NCBI RefSeq assembly: GCF_021245985.1 | Contig: NZ_JAJQXA010000018.1 | Location: forward strand, 1-64,000 | Length of the DNA: 64,000 nt | Direction: 5' to 3' | Source of the DNA: Flavobacterium soyae | GTDB lineage: Bacteria; Bacteroidota; Bacteroidia; Flavobacteriales; Flavobacteriaceae | In this document: positions 43,614 to 53,611 of the stretch, piece by piece | Position numbering within the stretch: position 1 is the stretch's first letter | How the letters are laid out: the number at the start of each line of letters is the position of its first letter | Translations under genes and position numbers: made by a program | The notes under the pieces: model-generated | The model's input: only the letters and a program-made list of their open reading frames with translations | Database searches by the model: none | Told to the model about the DNA's origin: nothing

Positions 43614-46600
43614 TTATAATGTAAAATTAAGCCCCGCCGTAAAAGTGGTTGGCTGTGGATATCCAAATCCCGCATTTTCAGGGTCTACACCTGTAAAACT
43701 TTTAGCATCAATGATCAATAAATTCTGACCGCTGATGTAAAATCTAAAGCTGTCGAAATTCATTTTTTTCAATAAATCTTTTGGCAGGCTGTAGCCAAAT
43801 TGTAAAACACGCAGTTTAAGATAGTTTCCGTTTTCTACATAATAAGTAGAGAATCTTGATTCTGCATTTCTGTCTACAGTTGTTAAAGCCGGAATTGTAG
43901 AGTTTGGATTATCTAAAGACCAGGCGTTTAATAAACGAGTTCCTTTGTTAGAACCTACGTCATCAACACTCCAAAAATCAGTTTGGTATTTTGTATTATT
44001 AATTACGTCAACATTACTTGCTCCTTCCCAGAAAGTAGTGAAATCCCAATTTTTATATCCTAATCCTAAATTAAATCCGTAAAGCAACCCTGGGTTTGGA
44101 TTCCCAATCCAGGTACGATCTTTATCTGTAATAGTTCCATCTCCATTTAAATCTTTGTAGCGAATTCTTCCAAGGCCTTTTCCTTCCTGATTAGCCGAAT
44201 TGTCTACTTCGCCCTGACTTTTAAACAATCCGTCAGCCACATAGCCGTACATAGAATTGATTGGTCGGCCTAAAATATTATCGTTTAATCCGTCACCGCC
44301 ATAATTGTTTTTTACTTCATCCGGCAATTGTGTAATCTTGTTTTTGTTTGCCGAAACGTTAGCCGAAATATCATATTTTAATCCAAAAGAAGTTTCATCA
44401 TGATATCCTAAAGTAAATTCCCATCCTTTATTTTCCATGGAGGCGCCGTTTACCCAGCGATTTCCACCTTCGCCAATTACTCCTAAATAAGGCGGTAAAA
44501 CCAAAATGTCTTCTGTTTTTTTGATGTAATAATCAACAGAACCGCTTAATTTTTGTTTGAATAATCCAAAATCTAAACCGATGTTGGTTTGTGTAGTCGT
44601 TTCCCATTTTAAATCATCATTTCCGGATTGCGTTGCGATAAAACCGGACGGAAGCAAACCGTTTCCGTTTCCTGCAATGTCATAAGCCGTACCGTAAGAA
44701 GTTGCCCAGGTTGGACTTCCGCCGGCATAACTAGCCAAATACAAACTGTAAACGGCTGTATTACTAATTTCCTGATTTCCGGTTTGTCCCCATCCTGCTC
44801 TTAATTTTAAATCTGAGAAAACAGGGGCATTATTTTTAATGAAATTTTCATTACTGATTCTCCATCCTGCCGAAACTGCCGGAAAGGTTCCGAATTGATT
44901 GTTTTTCCCAAAACGGGAAGAACCATCACGACGAATTGTAGCCGAAAGCAAATAACGATTATCAAACTCATAATCTGCTTTTCCAAAGTAAGAAAGTAAT
45001 GAATATGTAGTTGATGTTCCGCTTGTAAACGATTCTCCAGTTCCTGCATCAGGATACATATAATCTGGTGTTTCGATCAAAAAGTCATTTTTGCGCAAAG
45101 TTGTTGTGTCGTAAATGTCTTTGTACATCTCGGTTCCAGCCATTAAATTCAAATTGCTTTTTCCGAAATTCAAACTATAAATTGCAGTATTTGTCCAGGT
45201 CCATTTATCGCTCACCGATTGATCAATTGTAACCGATGTCTGATCGTTTTGCAGATAACCCGATTTATAACTTCTTTGTAAAGTACGTTTTTTGTAAAAC
45301 CCGTAATCGATACCAAAACTGGTTTTGACGTGAAGATTTTTGATGATTTCTAAATCGGCATACGCATTACCAAAAAGACGTAAATAATCGTATTTATTGT
45401 CTTTATTATATTCTAAAAGACGAACCGGATTTTGTCTGTCATTCATTCCGCCTACCGGTCCGCCCCAGCCTTTTCCGTCAACGGTATGTACCGGAATAAT
45501 TGGCACAGCGCGAAGAGCCTGTTCTAAAACTCCGGGATCAGTAACTTCGTTGGTACGATTGAAACTGAAATTTTCTCCAATAACTAATTTGCCGTCAAAA
45601 TATTTATAAGAACCATTCATTCTGGCAGAAATTCTTTCGAAATCAGTTGTTTTTACAACGCCTTCATTTTCATAATAGCCCAAAGAAAAAACATAACTTC
45701 CTTTATCTGATGCATTTGAAACTGACAAATCATAAGATTCGGCAATTCCGGTTTGTGAAATTGCATCATACCAATCTGTATCAGAGGATTTCAGCGTTTT
45801 TTCTGCATCTAAATATTCCGGAATTATAATATTGTTTAGCTGTGGTTTATTGTTATTTACCGACCAGTCAAACTGGTAACGCAGGTTATTATTGTTCGGG
45901 TTTAAGCCGTCATTAATATTGGCCTGCCATAGAGCCTGACCAAATTGGTTCGCATTCATCACATCCAGCTTTCTCGAATAATTTGAAATGGAAGTATAAG
46001 TGCTAAAATTAATCCTCATTTTGCCTTCTTTTCCTTTTTTGGTCGTAATGATAATTACACCGTTTGAAGCACGGGAACCATAAATACTTGCCGAAGAAGC
46101 ATCTTTTAAAACCTGAATTGTTTCAATGTCATTCGGGTTTAATTCCTGCATTCCAGACTTGGTTGGCATTCCGTCAATTACATAAAGCGGATCTGTGTTG
46201 TTTAAAGTTCCTACACCACGAATCACCACTTTTGTATTGGCACCGCTCGGAGATCCGTCAGACGAAATTTTCACCCCCGCTACTCTTCCTTGTAACGCTT
46301 TAATTGGGTTTGGTTCCGGCTGTTTCATGACTTCCTTCATGTTTACAACAGCAACTGCTCCGGTAATATCGGTTTTCTTTTGTTTTGAATATCCTGTTAC
46401 AACAACTTCATTCAGTTGATTGTTATCGAGTTTTAAAATGATTTTTAATGTTTTTTCTCCTTTAACAGAAATTGACTGCGGTGTAAATCCGATAAAAGAA
46501 ACAACAATTACGGCATCTGAACTGATTTCCTGGAAAGAAAAATTTCCATCAAAATCTGTCGCTGTACTGGTATTTGTACCAGAGATAATTACAGTCGCTC

Positions 46601-46718
46601 CCGGAAGCGGCATTCCGTCATCTGACGAAATTACTGTTCCTTTAATTCCTCCTTCCTGCGCTGTCATAATCAGCATCGGAAAAAAGAAAAATAGAAAATA
46701 AATAATTTTGGTTTTCAT
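43614..46718 (-). CDS. SusC-like TonB-dependent transporter of the fructan locus
   Basis: A 1034-residue SusC/RagA receptor. The signal peptide is at about 1-20. A carboxypeptidase-like domain (GIKGTVISSDDGMPLPGATVIISG) precedes a TonB box (LNEVVVTGYS) and a plug with VIRGVGTLNNTDPLYVIDGMP and SSASIYGSRASNGVIIITTKKGK. The barrel ends in an aromatic C-terminus (FTAGLNFTL). The gene is 22 bases after GH32 and precedes susD. The predicted substrate is a fructan oligosaccharide, judged from GH32 and fructokinase in the same operon. Confidence 0.95.
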   Translation of the reverse strand: MKTKIIYFLFFFFPMLIMTAQEGGIKGTVISSDDGMPLPGATVIISGTNTSTATDFDGNFSFQEISSDAVIVVSFIGFTPQSISVKGEKTLKIILKLDNNQLNEVVVTGYSKQKKTDITGAVAVVNMKEVMKQPEPNPIKALQGRVAGVKISSDGSPSGANTKVVIRGVGTLNNTDPLYVIDGMPTKSGMQELNPNDIETIQVLKDASSASIYGSRASNGVIIITTKKGKEGKMRINFSTYTSISNYSRKLDVMNANQFGQALWQANINDGLNPNNNNLRYQFDWSVNNNKPQLNNIIIPEYLDAEKTLKSSDTDWYDAISQTGIAESYDLSVSNASDKGSYVFSLGYYENEGVVKTTDFERISARMNGSYKYFDGKLVIGENFSFNRTNEVTDPGVLEQALRAVPIIPVHTVDGKGWGGPVGGMNDRQNPVRLLEYNKDNKYDYLRLFGNAYADLEIIKNLHVKTSFGIDYGFYKKRTLQRSYKSGYLQNDQTSVTIDQSVSDKWTWTNTAIYSLNFGKSNLNLMAGTEMYKDIYDTTTLRKNDFLIETPDYMYPDAGTGESFTSGTSTTYSLLSYFGKADYEFDNRYLLSATIRRDGSSRFGKNNQFGTFPAVSAGWRISNENFIKNNAPVFSDLKLRAGWGQTGNQEISNTAVYSLYLASYAGGSPTWATSYGTAYDIAGNGNGLLPSGFIATQSGNDDLKWETTTQTNIGLDFGLFKQKLSGSVDYYIKKTEDILVLPPYLGVIGEGGNRWVNGASMENKGWEFTLGYHDETSFGLKYDISANVSANKNKITQLPDEVKNNYGGDGLNDNILGRPINSMYGYVADGLFKSQGEVDNSANQEGKGLGRIRYKDLNGDGTITDKDRTWIGNPNPGLLYGFNLGLGYKNWDFTTFWEGASNVDVINNTKYQTDFWSVDDVGSNKGTRLLNAWSLDNPNSTIPALTTVDRNAESRFSTYYVENGNYLKLRVLQFGYSLPKDLLKKMNFDSFRFYISGQNLLIIDAKSFTGVDPENAGFGYPQPTTFTAGLNFTL

Positions 46719-46740
46719 AGTTAGTGGTTTTGGTTTTTAG

Positions 46741-48348
46741 TTAGTTTATATTTAATTGGTTAAATACGAGATTGCTCAATTCGATTCCTTGGGTTGAAGA
46801 AACGGACAGAGAAGTAAATGGCTGGTTTGAGAAAAAGATTTCGGTCATTACCTTTTCGCCATTATTGTAAAATATTTCAATAGATGTTTTGTCTAAAATG
46901 ATTTTAAAAACACCTTCTTTTTGATTTCCATCTAAAGTTGCTTTGGTAATTGCTGCAGCAAATTTTTCTGAGAAATCGTTTTTTCCTGATTTCGAACGAT
47001 CCACAAATAAATAATGATCTGAATTATTTATTCCGAAAGTCAAAGATTCACCAACTGCGTTTGAAAGTGTGAAAGTGTATGTATCTTGTTTTAAGTTTTT
47101 TAAATTAAAATTGATAATTGCCTGAGTTAAATCAATTTTTCCTGCTTCAGGAATTGAAAGTTTTCCTTTTCCTTTCAGGCTTTTTACTTTAAGGGTTTTA
47201 GAAACATATTTGTTAATCTCTTTCACCGGACTGCTAACTAAACTATAGTCATTTCCTTTTTTGATTAACTGAATTTCGCGAGCAATGGTAGCAGCGCTTC
47301 TCCAGCCAAAAGTTGGTACTTGCTGCGCATAATCCCAATTAGACATCCAGCCAATAAATAATCGCCGTCCGTCTGCGCTTGGAACATTATTCCAGGTTAC
47401 ACCTGCATAATTATCTTTTCCGTAATCAATCCAAACGGCTTTTTCCTGTTCTACTCTTTTGGCAAAATTTGCATCAGGCGTAAAAGTTTTTCCGTCAAAA
47501 TCTCCAATAAAATACTGTGTTCCTGAACCTCCATTGGCGCCGCCTGGATTTAAACTCTGAATTAAAACCCATTTGGTTTCATTGGTTCCCTGCACTTTTA
47601 TCTGAAAGAAATCCGGGCATTCCCAAACACCTCCGTGAGCTCCGATATTTTTTCCGAAATCCGATAAATATTCCCAGTTTTTAAGGTCTTTCGATTTATA
47701 AAACTGAGATCGATCTTGCGCCGCCAAAACTAATATCCATTGTTTGTGCGTTTCATCCCAAGTTGCTTTTGGATCACGAAAATCACGAATTCCGGGGTTT
47801 TTCACGACAGGATTTCCTTCCTCAAATTTCTGCCATGTAAAACCGTTGTCGTTAGAATACGCAATATCCTGCTGCTCAACATCAATTTTATTTTCTTTTT
47901 CTTTTGTCATATTATGCAGCGTATAAATCGCTACAATTGGAGCTGTTTTTCCGGTTCCTAAACCTGATGTATTATTTACATCAACAACAGCACTTCCTGA
48001 AAAAATGTATTTGTCATTGTCGGGATAAATTGCAATGGGCTGTTCTTCCCATTTTATTAAATCTTTGCTGATTGCATGTCCCCAATGCATTGGTCCCCAT
48101 TTATTTCCGTCAGGATAATGCTGGAAGAATAAATGATAATATCCGTTAGCATAAAACATTCCGTTAGGATCATTCATCCAGCCTTTTTTGGGTGTAAAAT
48201 GAAAGTTCGGACGGTACATTTTTTCTTCTGCAGGAGTTGACACCGAAACAACAGTCGTTTGTGCAGCAGCCAAGTATGGTTTACAACCTCCTATTGAGAG
48301 TATTACTGCACTATAAAATGCCAGCGGCAGATGTTTCTTTGATTTCAT
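46741..48348 (-). CDS. GH32 fructan hydrolase (levanase/inulinase/invertase type)
   Basis: A 535-residue lipoprotein (lipobox SIGGC, C22). The five-bladed propeller carries all three GH32 catalytic residues: D60 in WMNDPNG (nucleophile), D192 in FRDP (stabiliser) and E243 in WECPD (acid/base). A C-terminal beta-sandwich follows from about 400. The start lies 38 bases inside the end of the transporter gene; no other Met precedes the signal peptide, so the overlap is genuine. Lipid anchoring allows surface or periplasmic placement. It should release fructose from inulin, levan or sucrose-type oligosaccharides. Confidence 0.94.
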   Translation of the reverse strand: MKSKKHLPLAFYSAVILSIGGCKPYLAAAQTTVVSVSTPAEEKMYRPNFHFTPKKGWMNDPNGMFYANGYYHLFFQHYPDGNKWGPMHWGHAISKDLIKWEEQPIAIYPDNDKYIFSGSAVVDVNNTSGLGTGKTAPIVAIYTLHNMTKEKENKIDVEQQDIAYSNDNGFTWQKFEEGNPVVKNPGIRDFRDPKATWDETHKQWILVLAAQDRSQFYKSKDLKNWEYLSDFGKNIGAHGGVWECPDFFQIKVQGTNETKWVLIQSLNPGGANGGSGTQYFIGDFDGKTFTPDANFAKRVEQEKAVWIDYGKDNYAGVTWNNVPSADGRRLFIGWMSNWDYAQQVPTFGWRSAATIAREIQLIKKGNDYSLVSSPVKEINKYVSKTLKVKSLKGKGKLSIPEAGKIDLTQAIINFNLKNLKQDTYTFTLSNAVGESLTFGINNSDHYLFVDRSKSGKNDFSEKFAAAITKATLDGNQKEGVFKIILDKTSIEIFYNNGEKVMTEIFFSNQPFTSLSVSSTQGIELSNLVFNQLNIN

Positions 48349-49669
48349 GTTTTTTGGTATTTTTTTTGGTTAGATTTTCACTTAATACTTCTAAAGAAAT
48401 CCCTTTGGTTTCCGGCATCATAAAAATTACAAACAGCAATTGAAGCACCATCATCAAAGTGAAAATTAAAAAGACGACTTCCGGGCCAATTTCTGAGAAT
48501 AACATTGGAATTAAAGATGGAATAATCGCTGCCAGAACCCAATGTACTGAACTTCCAAAAGCCTGTCCTGAAGCACGAATGTGATTTGGAAAAATTTCTG
48601 AGATGAAAACCCAGATAACGGCTCCCTGCCCGATGGCGTGCGAAGCAATGAATAAGAAAAGAAAAACAGGTACTGATAATCCTCCCCAATTGTAATAAAA
48701 AGAAGCAGAAACTAATCCTAAAGAAATAATATATCCGATTGAACCAATGTACATTAACAACTTTCTTCCTAATTTGTCAATTAATGCTACGCCGATTAAA
48801 GTAAATATAAGATTCGTAATTCCGATTCCGATACTGCTTAATAAAGCGGTATTTTGTCCTAAACCTGCTTCTTCAAAAATTCTTGGTGCATAATATAAAA
48901 AGGCATTGATTCCAGAAAACTGATTGAAAAATGCAATTAAAAAGGCCAGCATTAGCGGAAAACGGTATTTTTTCATGAAGATGTTTTCGTGTTTCGTAAC
49001 ACCATTTTCTCTTGAATCGTCCATAATGGCTGCAAGACTTGCAGACGGATCAATTTTAAACAACACTTTACGTGCTTCTTCATCTCGATTTTTAGATAAT
49101 AACCATCTCGGGCTTTCCGGAATTGTAAGTATAAAAAGAATATAAATAAAAGACGGAATAGCCTGAACTCCAATCATCCAGCGCCAGGCGTTTTCGCCAA
49201 TATCTTTTAAAAAGTAATTGGATATAAAAGCAATTAAGATTCCTAATACAATATTAAACTGATATAAAGCTACTAATCGTCCGCGTTTGTCAGCCGGAGC
49301 AATTTCAGAAACATAAGCCGGAGCGGCAATGGTTGAAGCGCCAACACCTAAACCTCCAATAAATCTAAATGCAGCAAAAACATAAGGGTCATTTGCAAAA
49401 GCCGCACCAATGGCTGAAAGGAAATATAGAATCCCAATCCAAAACAGTGTTTTTTTACGGCCTATTTTATTTGTTGGGATTCCTCCAAAAATAGCACCTA
49501 CAACGGTTCCCCAAAGTGCCATTGCCATGACAACAGATCCGTGAAAAGCATCAGATGAATGCCAAAGAAGCTGTAATTGTTTATCAGCTCCCGAAATAAC
49601 TACGGTATCAAAACCGAATAGAAAACCTGCCAGTGCAGCAGTAACAGACCAAATCAATATCTTATTCAT
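48311..49669 (-). CDS. Sugar porter MFS transporter of the fructan locus
   Basis: A 452-residue inner-membrane transporter of twelve helices. It has FLFGFDTVVISGA in helix 1, NKIGRKK after helix 2, PESPRWLL, a second DKLGRK-type loop (LIDKLGRKLLM) and PETKGISLEVL at the end. It is first in the operon transporter - GH32 - SusC - SusD - fructokinase, and the pathway calls for fructose import into the cytosol. It is only distantly similar to the PUL 1 transporter at 33844. Confidence 0.92.
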   Translation of the reverse strand: MNKILIWSVTAALAGFLFGFDTVVISGADKQLQLLWHSSDAFHGSVVMAMALWGTVVGAIFGGIPTNKIGRKKTLFWIGILYFLSAIGAAFANDPYVFAAFRFIGGLGVGASTIAAPAYVSEIAPADKRGRLVALYQFNIVLGILIAFISNYFLKDIGENAWRWMIGVQAIPSFIYILFILTIPESPRWLLSKNRDEEARKVLFKIDPSASLAAIMDDSRENGVTKHENIFMKKYRFPLMLAFLIAFFNQFSGINAFLYYAPRIFEEAGLGQNTALLSSIGIGITNLIFTLIGVALIDKLGRKLLMYIGSIGYIISLGLVSASFYYNWGGLSVPVFLFLFIASHAIGQGAVIWVFISEIFPNHIRASGQAFGSSVHWVLAAIIPSLIPMLFSEIGPEVVFLIFTLMMVLQLLFVIFMMPETKGISLEVLSENLTKKNTKKHEIKETSAAGIL

Positions 49670-49986
49670 TGTACATGTATTAAAAACTTATTGCTAAGAT
49701 ATCCGCAAAAAAATCAACTTATTTTTAATGATGTTACAATTTAATTCTATAATTATTAATAGTTTGATACTTAAACAGCAAAACCTTTATTTACAAGGCT
49801 TTACAGGATTTAAAATTTATTTACGAAAACCGTGTAGTTTCGATTTTGTTACATTAGGTTAGAAATTGATACCTTATTTTCTTGAAAAAGGAACTAAGTA
49901 ACAAAGGTACTGAGGTTCTAAGTTGTTAAAATTATAAGTACAGAAGATTTTAGGTTAAAATTTTAAGAACTATTTCTCTTTTTTTG

Positions 49987-50117
49987 AATTGCCTCCAGCT
50001 TCAGCTGGAGTTATAAAATAAAGGCAAGAATGGCTTTAGCCAAAATAATAAAGCTTTTTGGCTAAAGCCGCATTTATGACCAATCCTATAACCTCCAGCT
50101 GAAGCTGGAGGCAATTT
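49987..50117. repeat. Composite nested palindrome, sister of the 6798-6925 element
   Basis: GCCTCCAGCTTCAGCTGGAG (49991-50010) is itself a hairpin and also pairs with CTCCAGCTGAAGCTGGAGGC (50093-50112). Inside, GGCTTTAGCCAAA (50032-50044) pairs with TTTGGCTAAAGCC (50057-50069). The order and core sequences equal those at 6801-6922 while the connecting bases differ. A further half copy (GAAGCTGGAGGCAATTTAAG) is at 50261-50280. The element lies in the 636-base gap 49670-50305, where no gene is seen. Confidence 0.85.
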
Positions 50118-50162
50118 AAATCTCCTAATCTCTCACAAAGGTGCAAAGCTTAAACATAATAT

Positions 50163-50244
50163 TGTCATTTCTACGAAGGAGACCCGAGCGATAGCGGTCT
50201 TTTCGAGATTAATTCTATTTATTTCCCAAGGTTGAAACCTTGGG
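50163..50244. repeat. TGTCATT element and a CCCAAGGTT palindrome
   Basis: TGTCATTTCTACGAAGGAGA at 50163-50182 resembles the end of the palindrome at 19044-19148. CCCAAGGTT (50225-50233) and AACCTTGGG (50236-50244) form a perfect 9-bp stem around GA, followed by CTATGG. It is the same family as the CGTGGTT palindromes at 742-930 but with compensated bases. Confidence 0.6.
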
Positions 50245-50305
50245 CTATGGACATTGAACTGAAGCTGGAGGCAATTTAAGATCTTCTAATCTCTCAAGAT
50301 TCTAA

Positions 50306-53044
50306 CTAATTTGACAATTTGTATTCCTTTGGTGAAATTCCAAATTTATTCTTAAAAGCTGTAGAAAAGTAGTTTGGAGAAGAGAATCCAAGCGAGTATG
50401 CAATTTCAGAAATATTCATCTCATTTGACTTTAAAAGCTCTGCGGCCTTCTCTAATTTTACATTATTGATATGATCGCTGATATTAATTCCGATAATGGC
50501 TTTCACCTTTCGATACAGCTGAACTCTTGAAACCCCAAGTTTATCTGCTAAATCTTCAACCGAAAATTTAGGATCTTCAACATTCTTCTTAATAATATCA
50601 TTCATTTTGGTAATAAATGATTGTTCCTGATTTCCAAATTTAGACTCAGGTTCAACGCGATAAATATTATTAGTATAATAATAACGAAGTTTTTCTCTGT
50701 TGAAAAGCAGGCTCGAAATCGACTGTTTTAAAATAGAAAGGCTAAATGGTTTGGTAAGATATTGATCTACCCCGCTTTGTAATCCTTTTAAAACAGATTC
50801 CTTGTTACTTTGTGCCGTTAAAATAATAATTGGAATATGTGACGAACGTAAATCCTTTTTCAATTCTTTACTAATCTCGTAACCGTCTTTATCAACGAGG
50901 TTAATGTCGCAAATAATAATATCGGGAATAATTTCCATTGCTTTTTCAACAGCATCGCTTCCGTCAGAACTATGAACTACATATTCGTTTGATAATTTTG
51001 CTTTTAGAAATGTAACCAAATCTATATTGTCTTCTATAACCAAAAGAGTATGTTTTTCTGATTCAGAAATTACATTTACTTCATTTATATCAGATCCTAT
51101 ATCTAAATTATCTGTTATTAAATTGGGAGTTACATTTAGATTTTCGGCTTTATTTATAATTTCAGAAGGCTGCAAATGGCTGTTTCCTTTTAATAAGGTA
51201 ATTACAAACTCGCTTCCTTGTTTTGATTTTAATTCAATAGTTCCCTGATGCAAAAGCACAAATTCTTTAGAAAGATGAAGTCCTATTCCTGAACTGTTTT
51301 TATTATTATTTGAAGCTCTGAAAAACGGATTAAAAACGTTAGACAATTCATTTTCAGGTATTCCAATTCCTGAATCTTTAAAACTAATTTTAACCGTATT
51401 GTCTTGATTTTCTATAATCGAAATAGCTATTTTTCCGTTATCAGGCGTAAATTTGAAAGCATTCGAAAGCAGATTGAAATATACTTTATCCATCAAACCT
51501 TTGTCAATAAACAGTTCCAGATTTTTATTTTTACACGTAAGCTGAAAATCTATATTTCTGCGTGCAGCTTCGCCTTTAAAGTTGGTCATTACTTCGTTTG
51601 TAAAATCATAAATCTTAGTATTTGAAGCTCTTAACGTAAATTTTTGCTCCTCGATTTTTCTAAAATCCAATAGCTGATTTATTAATCGCAGCAATCTGTT
51701 TGAGTTTTTATGAATCAGTTTTACTTCATCAATAAGTGCAGTACCTTTAATTTTTTCATTTTCAATTAATGATTCTACATAACTCATAATCAAAGTTATG
51801 GGCGTTTTGAATTCGTGTGAAAGTCCTGTAAAAAAATTCAGTTTTGCTTCATTGCTTCTTTCCGCAATTTTTGCCATTTCCTGAATTTCATTATTCTGGT
51901 CAATTACGGTTTGATTAATTCTTTCGAGTTGTTTTTTCTTTCTTGAAATAGAAATAGTCGAATAAATACTGTAAATCGTCAAACTCAAAATAATCACTAG
52001 AAAAAAGCTCATTAACCTAACCAGGTTATTCTGCGAAGCATATTCTCTTTCCTGCACTTTTATCGCTCCTTGCTGCGACTCAATAACCGTTTGCTGCTGA
52101 TCGACTTTATCCATTTGGTTTTCGATAATTTCAGCATTATTTCGGTCGATAACAATTGTATTGAGGATATTATTTTTAGAAATTGGCTCTTTATTGTACA
52201 TTTTTAAGGCCAGTTTCAGCGCTTCGTTTCCTCCTGTCGGGTATAAAATAGTTCCGTCCAAAACACCATTTTTTACCAATTCTATTCCGCCATTGACGGT
52301 ATTCAATCCGTCAACGCCAATAAATTTAATTTTCTTTTCTAATCCCACTGTTTTTGCCGTTTCCCACGCACTTAAAGCCATACGATCGTTATGGGCAAAA
52401 ATATATTCAATATCAGGATTTTGTAAAAGAATTGCTTTTAAAGGCGCTTTAACTGATTCTCCTTCCCAATCCCCGTGAATGATATTTTCAATTTTGAAAC
52501 GCTTGTTATCATTGATTATCTGATCGAATCCGAGGCTGCGCTCATACGCTGGCGATGAGCCATTTGCTCCGGTAATTTCGATAATTTTACCCGAGTCTTT
52601 GCTGTGCGAAATAATATATCGGGCGGCAATTCTGCCAATTTCTATGTTATCGGCTCCAAGATAAGCGGTGTAATTTTCGCCATCAATTTTACGGTCTACT
52701 ACAAGAACCGGGATTCCGGCTTTTATCGATTTTTCGACAACGGCGGTTAAAGGCTTAGATTGAATTGGAGATACAATAATAACATCTACTTTATTAGAAA
52801 TGAATCTTTCTATGTCTTCAATTTGCCTCTCGATATTATTATTGGCGTCGCTAATTTTTAAATCGACTTCAGGCCGCAATGATGCTTCAATTTTTATGGA
52901 GCTGTTCATTTGTTTGCGCCAATCATCTGTGGTCATCGCCTGAGAAAATCCTACTTTGATTTTATCTCCCTGTTTTTGTTTACAGGAGACTAAACTTAAT
53001 GATGCTAAAAGTAACATCAAAATATATTTTATAAATTGATACAT
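50306..53044 (-). CDS. HTCS with periplasmic sugar-binding sensor domain (fructan locus)
   Basis: A 912-residue hybrid sensor. The N-terminal signal is followed by a complete LacI/ribose-binding-protein-type periplasmic domain (about 28-310; IVSPIQSKPLTAVVEKSIKAGIPVLVVDRK, FAHNDRMALSAWETAKTVG), not the usual propeller. A membrane helix is at about 348. The kinase has LSHEFKTPITL with the histidine at about 409 and an ATPase domain with SGIGLHLSKEF. The receiver aspartate is at about 713 in IIICDINLVD. The AraC domain is C-terminal (about 815-905). The layout equals Bacteroides BT1754, which senses fructose and controls its fructan locus. By position it should do the same for the adjacent GH32-SusCD operon. 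Confidence 0.93.
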   Translation of the reverse strand: MYQFIKYILMLLLASLSLVSCKQKQGDKIKVGFSQAMTTDDWRKQMNSSIKIEASLRPEVDLKISDANNNIERQIEDIERFISNKVDVIIVSPIQSKPLTAVVEKSIKAGIPVLVVDRKIDGENYTAYLGADNIEIGRIAARYIISHSKDSGKIIEITGANGSSPAYERSLGFDQIINDNKRFKIENIIHGDWEGESVKAPLKAILLQNPDIEYIFAHNDRMALSAWETAKTVGLEKKIKFIGVDGLNTVNGGIELVKNGVLDGTILYPTGGNEALKLALKMYNKEPISKNNILNTIVIDRNNAEIIENQMDKVDQQQTVIESQQGAIKVQEREYASQNNLVRLMSFFLVIILSLTIYSIYSTISISRKKKQLERINQTVIDQNNEIQEMAKIAERSNEAKLNFFTGLSHEFKTPITLIMSYVESLIENEKIKGTALIDEVKLIHKNSNRLLRLINQLLDFRKIEEQKFTLRASNTKIYDFTNEVMTNFKGEAARRNIDFQLTCKNKNLELFIDKGLMDKVYFNLLSNAFKFTPDNGKIAISIIENQDNTVKISFKDSGIGIPENELSNVFNPFFRASNNNKNSSGIGLHLSKEFVLLHQGTIELKSKQGSEFVITLLKGNSHLQPSEIINKAENLNVTPNLITDNLDIGSDINEVNVISESEKHTLLVIEDNIDLVTFLKAKLSNEYVVHSSDGSDAVEKAMEIIPDIIICDINLVDKDGYEISKELKKDLRSSHIPIIILTAQSNKESVLKGLQSGVDQYLTKPFSLSILKQSISSLLFNREKLRYYYTNNIYRVEPESKFGNQEQSFITKMNDIIKKNVEDPKFSVEDLADKLGVSRVQLYRKVKAIIGINISDHINNVKLEKAAELLKSNEMNISEIAYSLGFSSPNYFSTAFKNKFGISPKEYKLSN

Positions 53045-53226
53045 GAAATTGTGAGTTTATGTAAATAAAAATGAGTCCTTAAAAAATACCTTCTCGTACC
53101 AACAACTTGCCAAAATAATTAGGAAGGATTATTTTGCGATGACAAGTAAGAAGGATGTATAATTAAAAAAGTAAAATTAAACTTTTATTTCATGCATGCA
53201 AATCGGTAAAGAAATATCTGTAAACG

Positions 53227-53257
53227 AAAAAAGAGGATTTAAAAATCCTCTTTTTTT
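53227..53257. terminator. Bidirectional terminator-like hairpin
   Basis: AAAGAGGATTT and AAATCCTCTTT form a perfect 11-bp stem with a two-base loop between an A-run and a T-run, so it can terminate in both directions. On the minus strand it would end read-through from the lut operon before the HTCS gene at 53044. Confidence 0.75.
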
Positions 53258-53309
53258 ATATAAATCAATATTTTGTCCACATATTTTGCGACAAATATTG
53301 CCATCAATT

Positions 53310-53605
53310 CTACCGATATGAAACTCCTAACGGAGTAATGTTTATTCGGTCAATTCTATTTTTCTACCGATATTAAACCCCTAACGGGGTATATTTAGGG
53401 GCTAATTCTATCGTTTTTTTCTACCGATATGAAACTCCTAACGGAGTTTTTCTTAATATTTTATCTAAGTGTAAGATTCCTGATGGAGTTAATATGTAAA
53501 CCCTTATTTATTTCACATATAATATCTCGGAGAGATTAAATATCGGTAGAAAAATATCGGTAACAATGATAAATATGACGTGCCAATTTGTCCCGGAGGG
53601 ACTAT
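53310..53605. repeat. Array of CTACCGATAT-type palindromic repeats
   Basis: Three direct copies begin CTACCGATAT at 53310, 53364 and 53421. Each continues with GAAAC or TAAAC and then a 14-base palindrome: ACTCCTAACGGAGT, ACCCCTAACGGGGT and ACTCCTAACGGAGT. A diverged palindrome (ATTCCTGATGGAGT) is at about 53476-53489. Reversed units with TATCGGTAGAAA are at 53541-53552, and GTCCC/GGGAC is at 53590-53602. Spacing is irregular (54 and 57 bases) and the units are palindromic, so this is not a CRISPR array. The 567-base gap 53045-53611 holds no gene. Confidence 0.85.
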
Positions 53606-53611
53606 ACAAAT

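Noticed and set aside
53310..53447. CRISPR-like array
   Set aside because: The repeats are palindromic, vary in the stem and have irregular spacing with no spacers of constant length. No cas gene is near.
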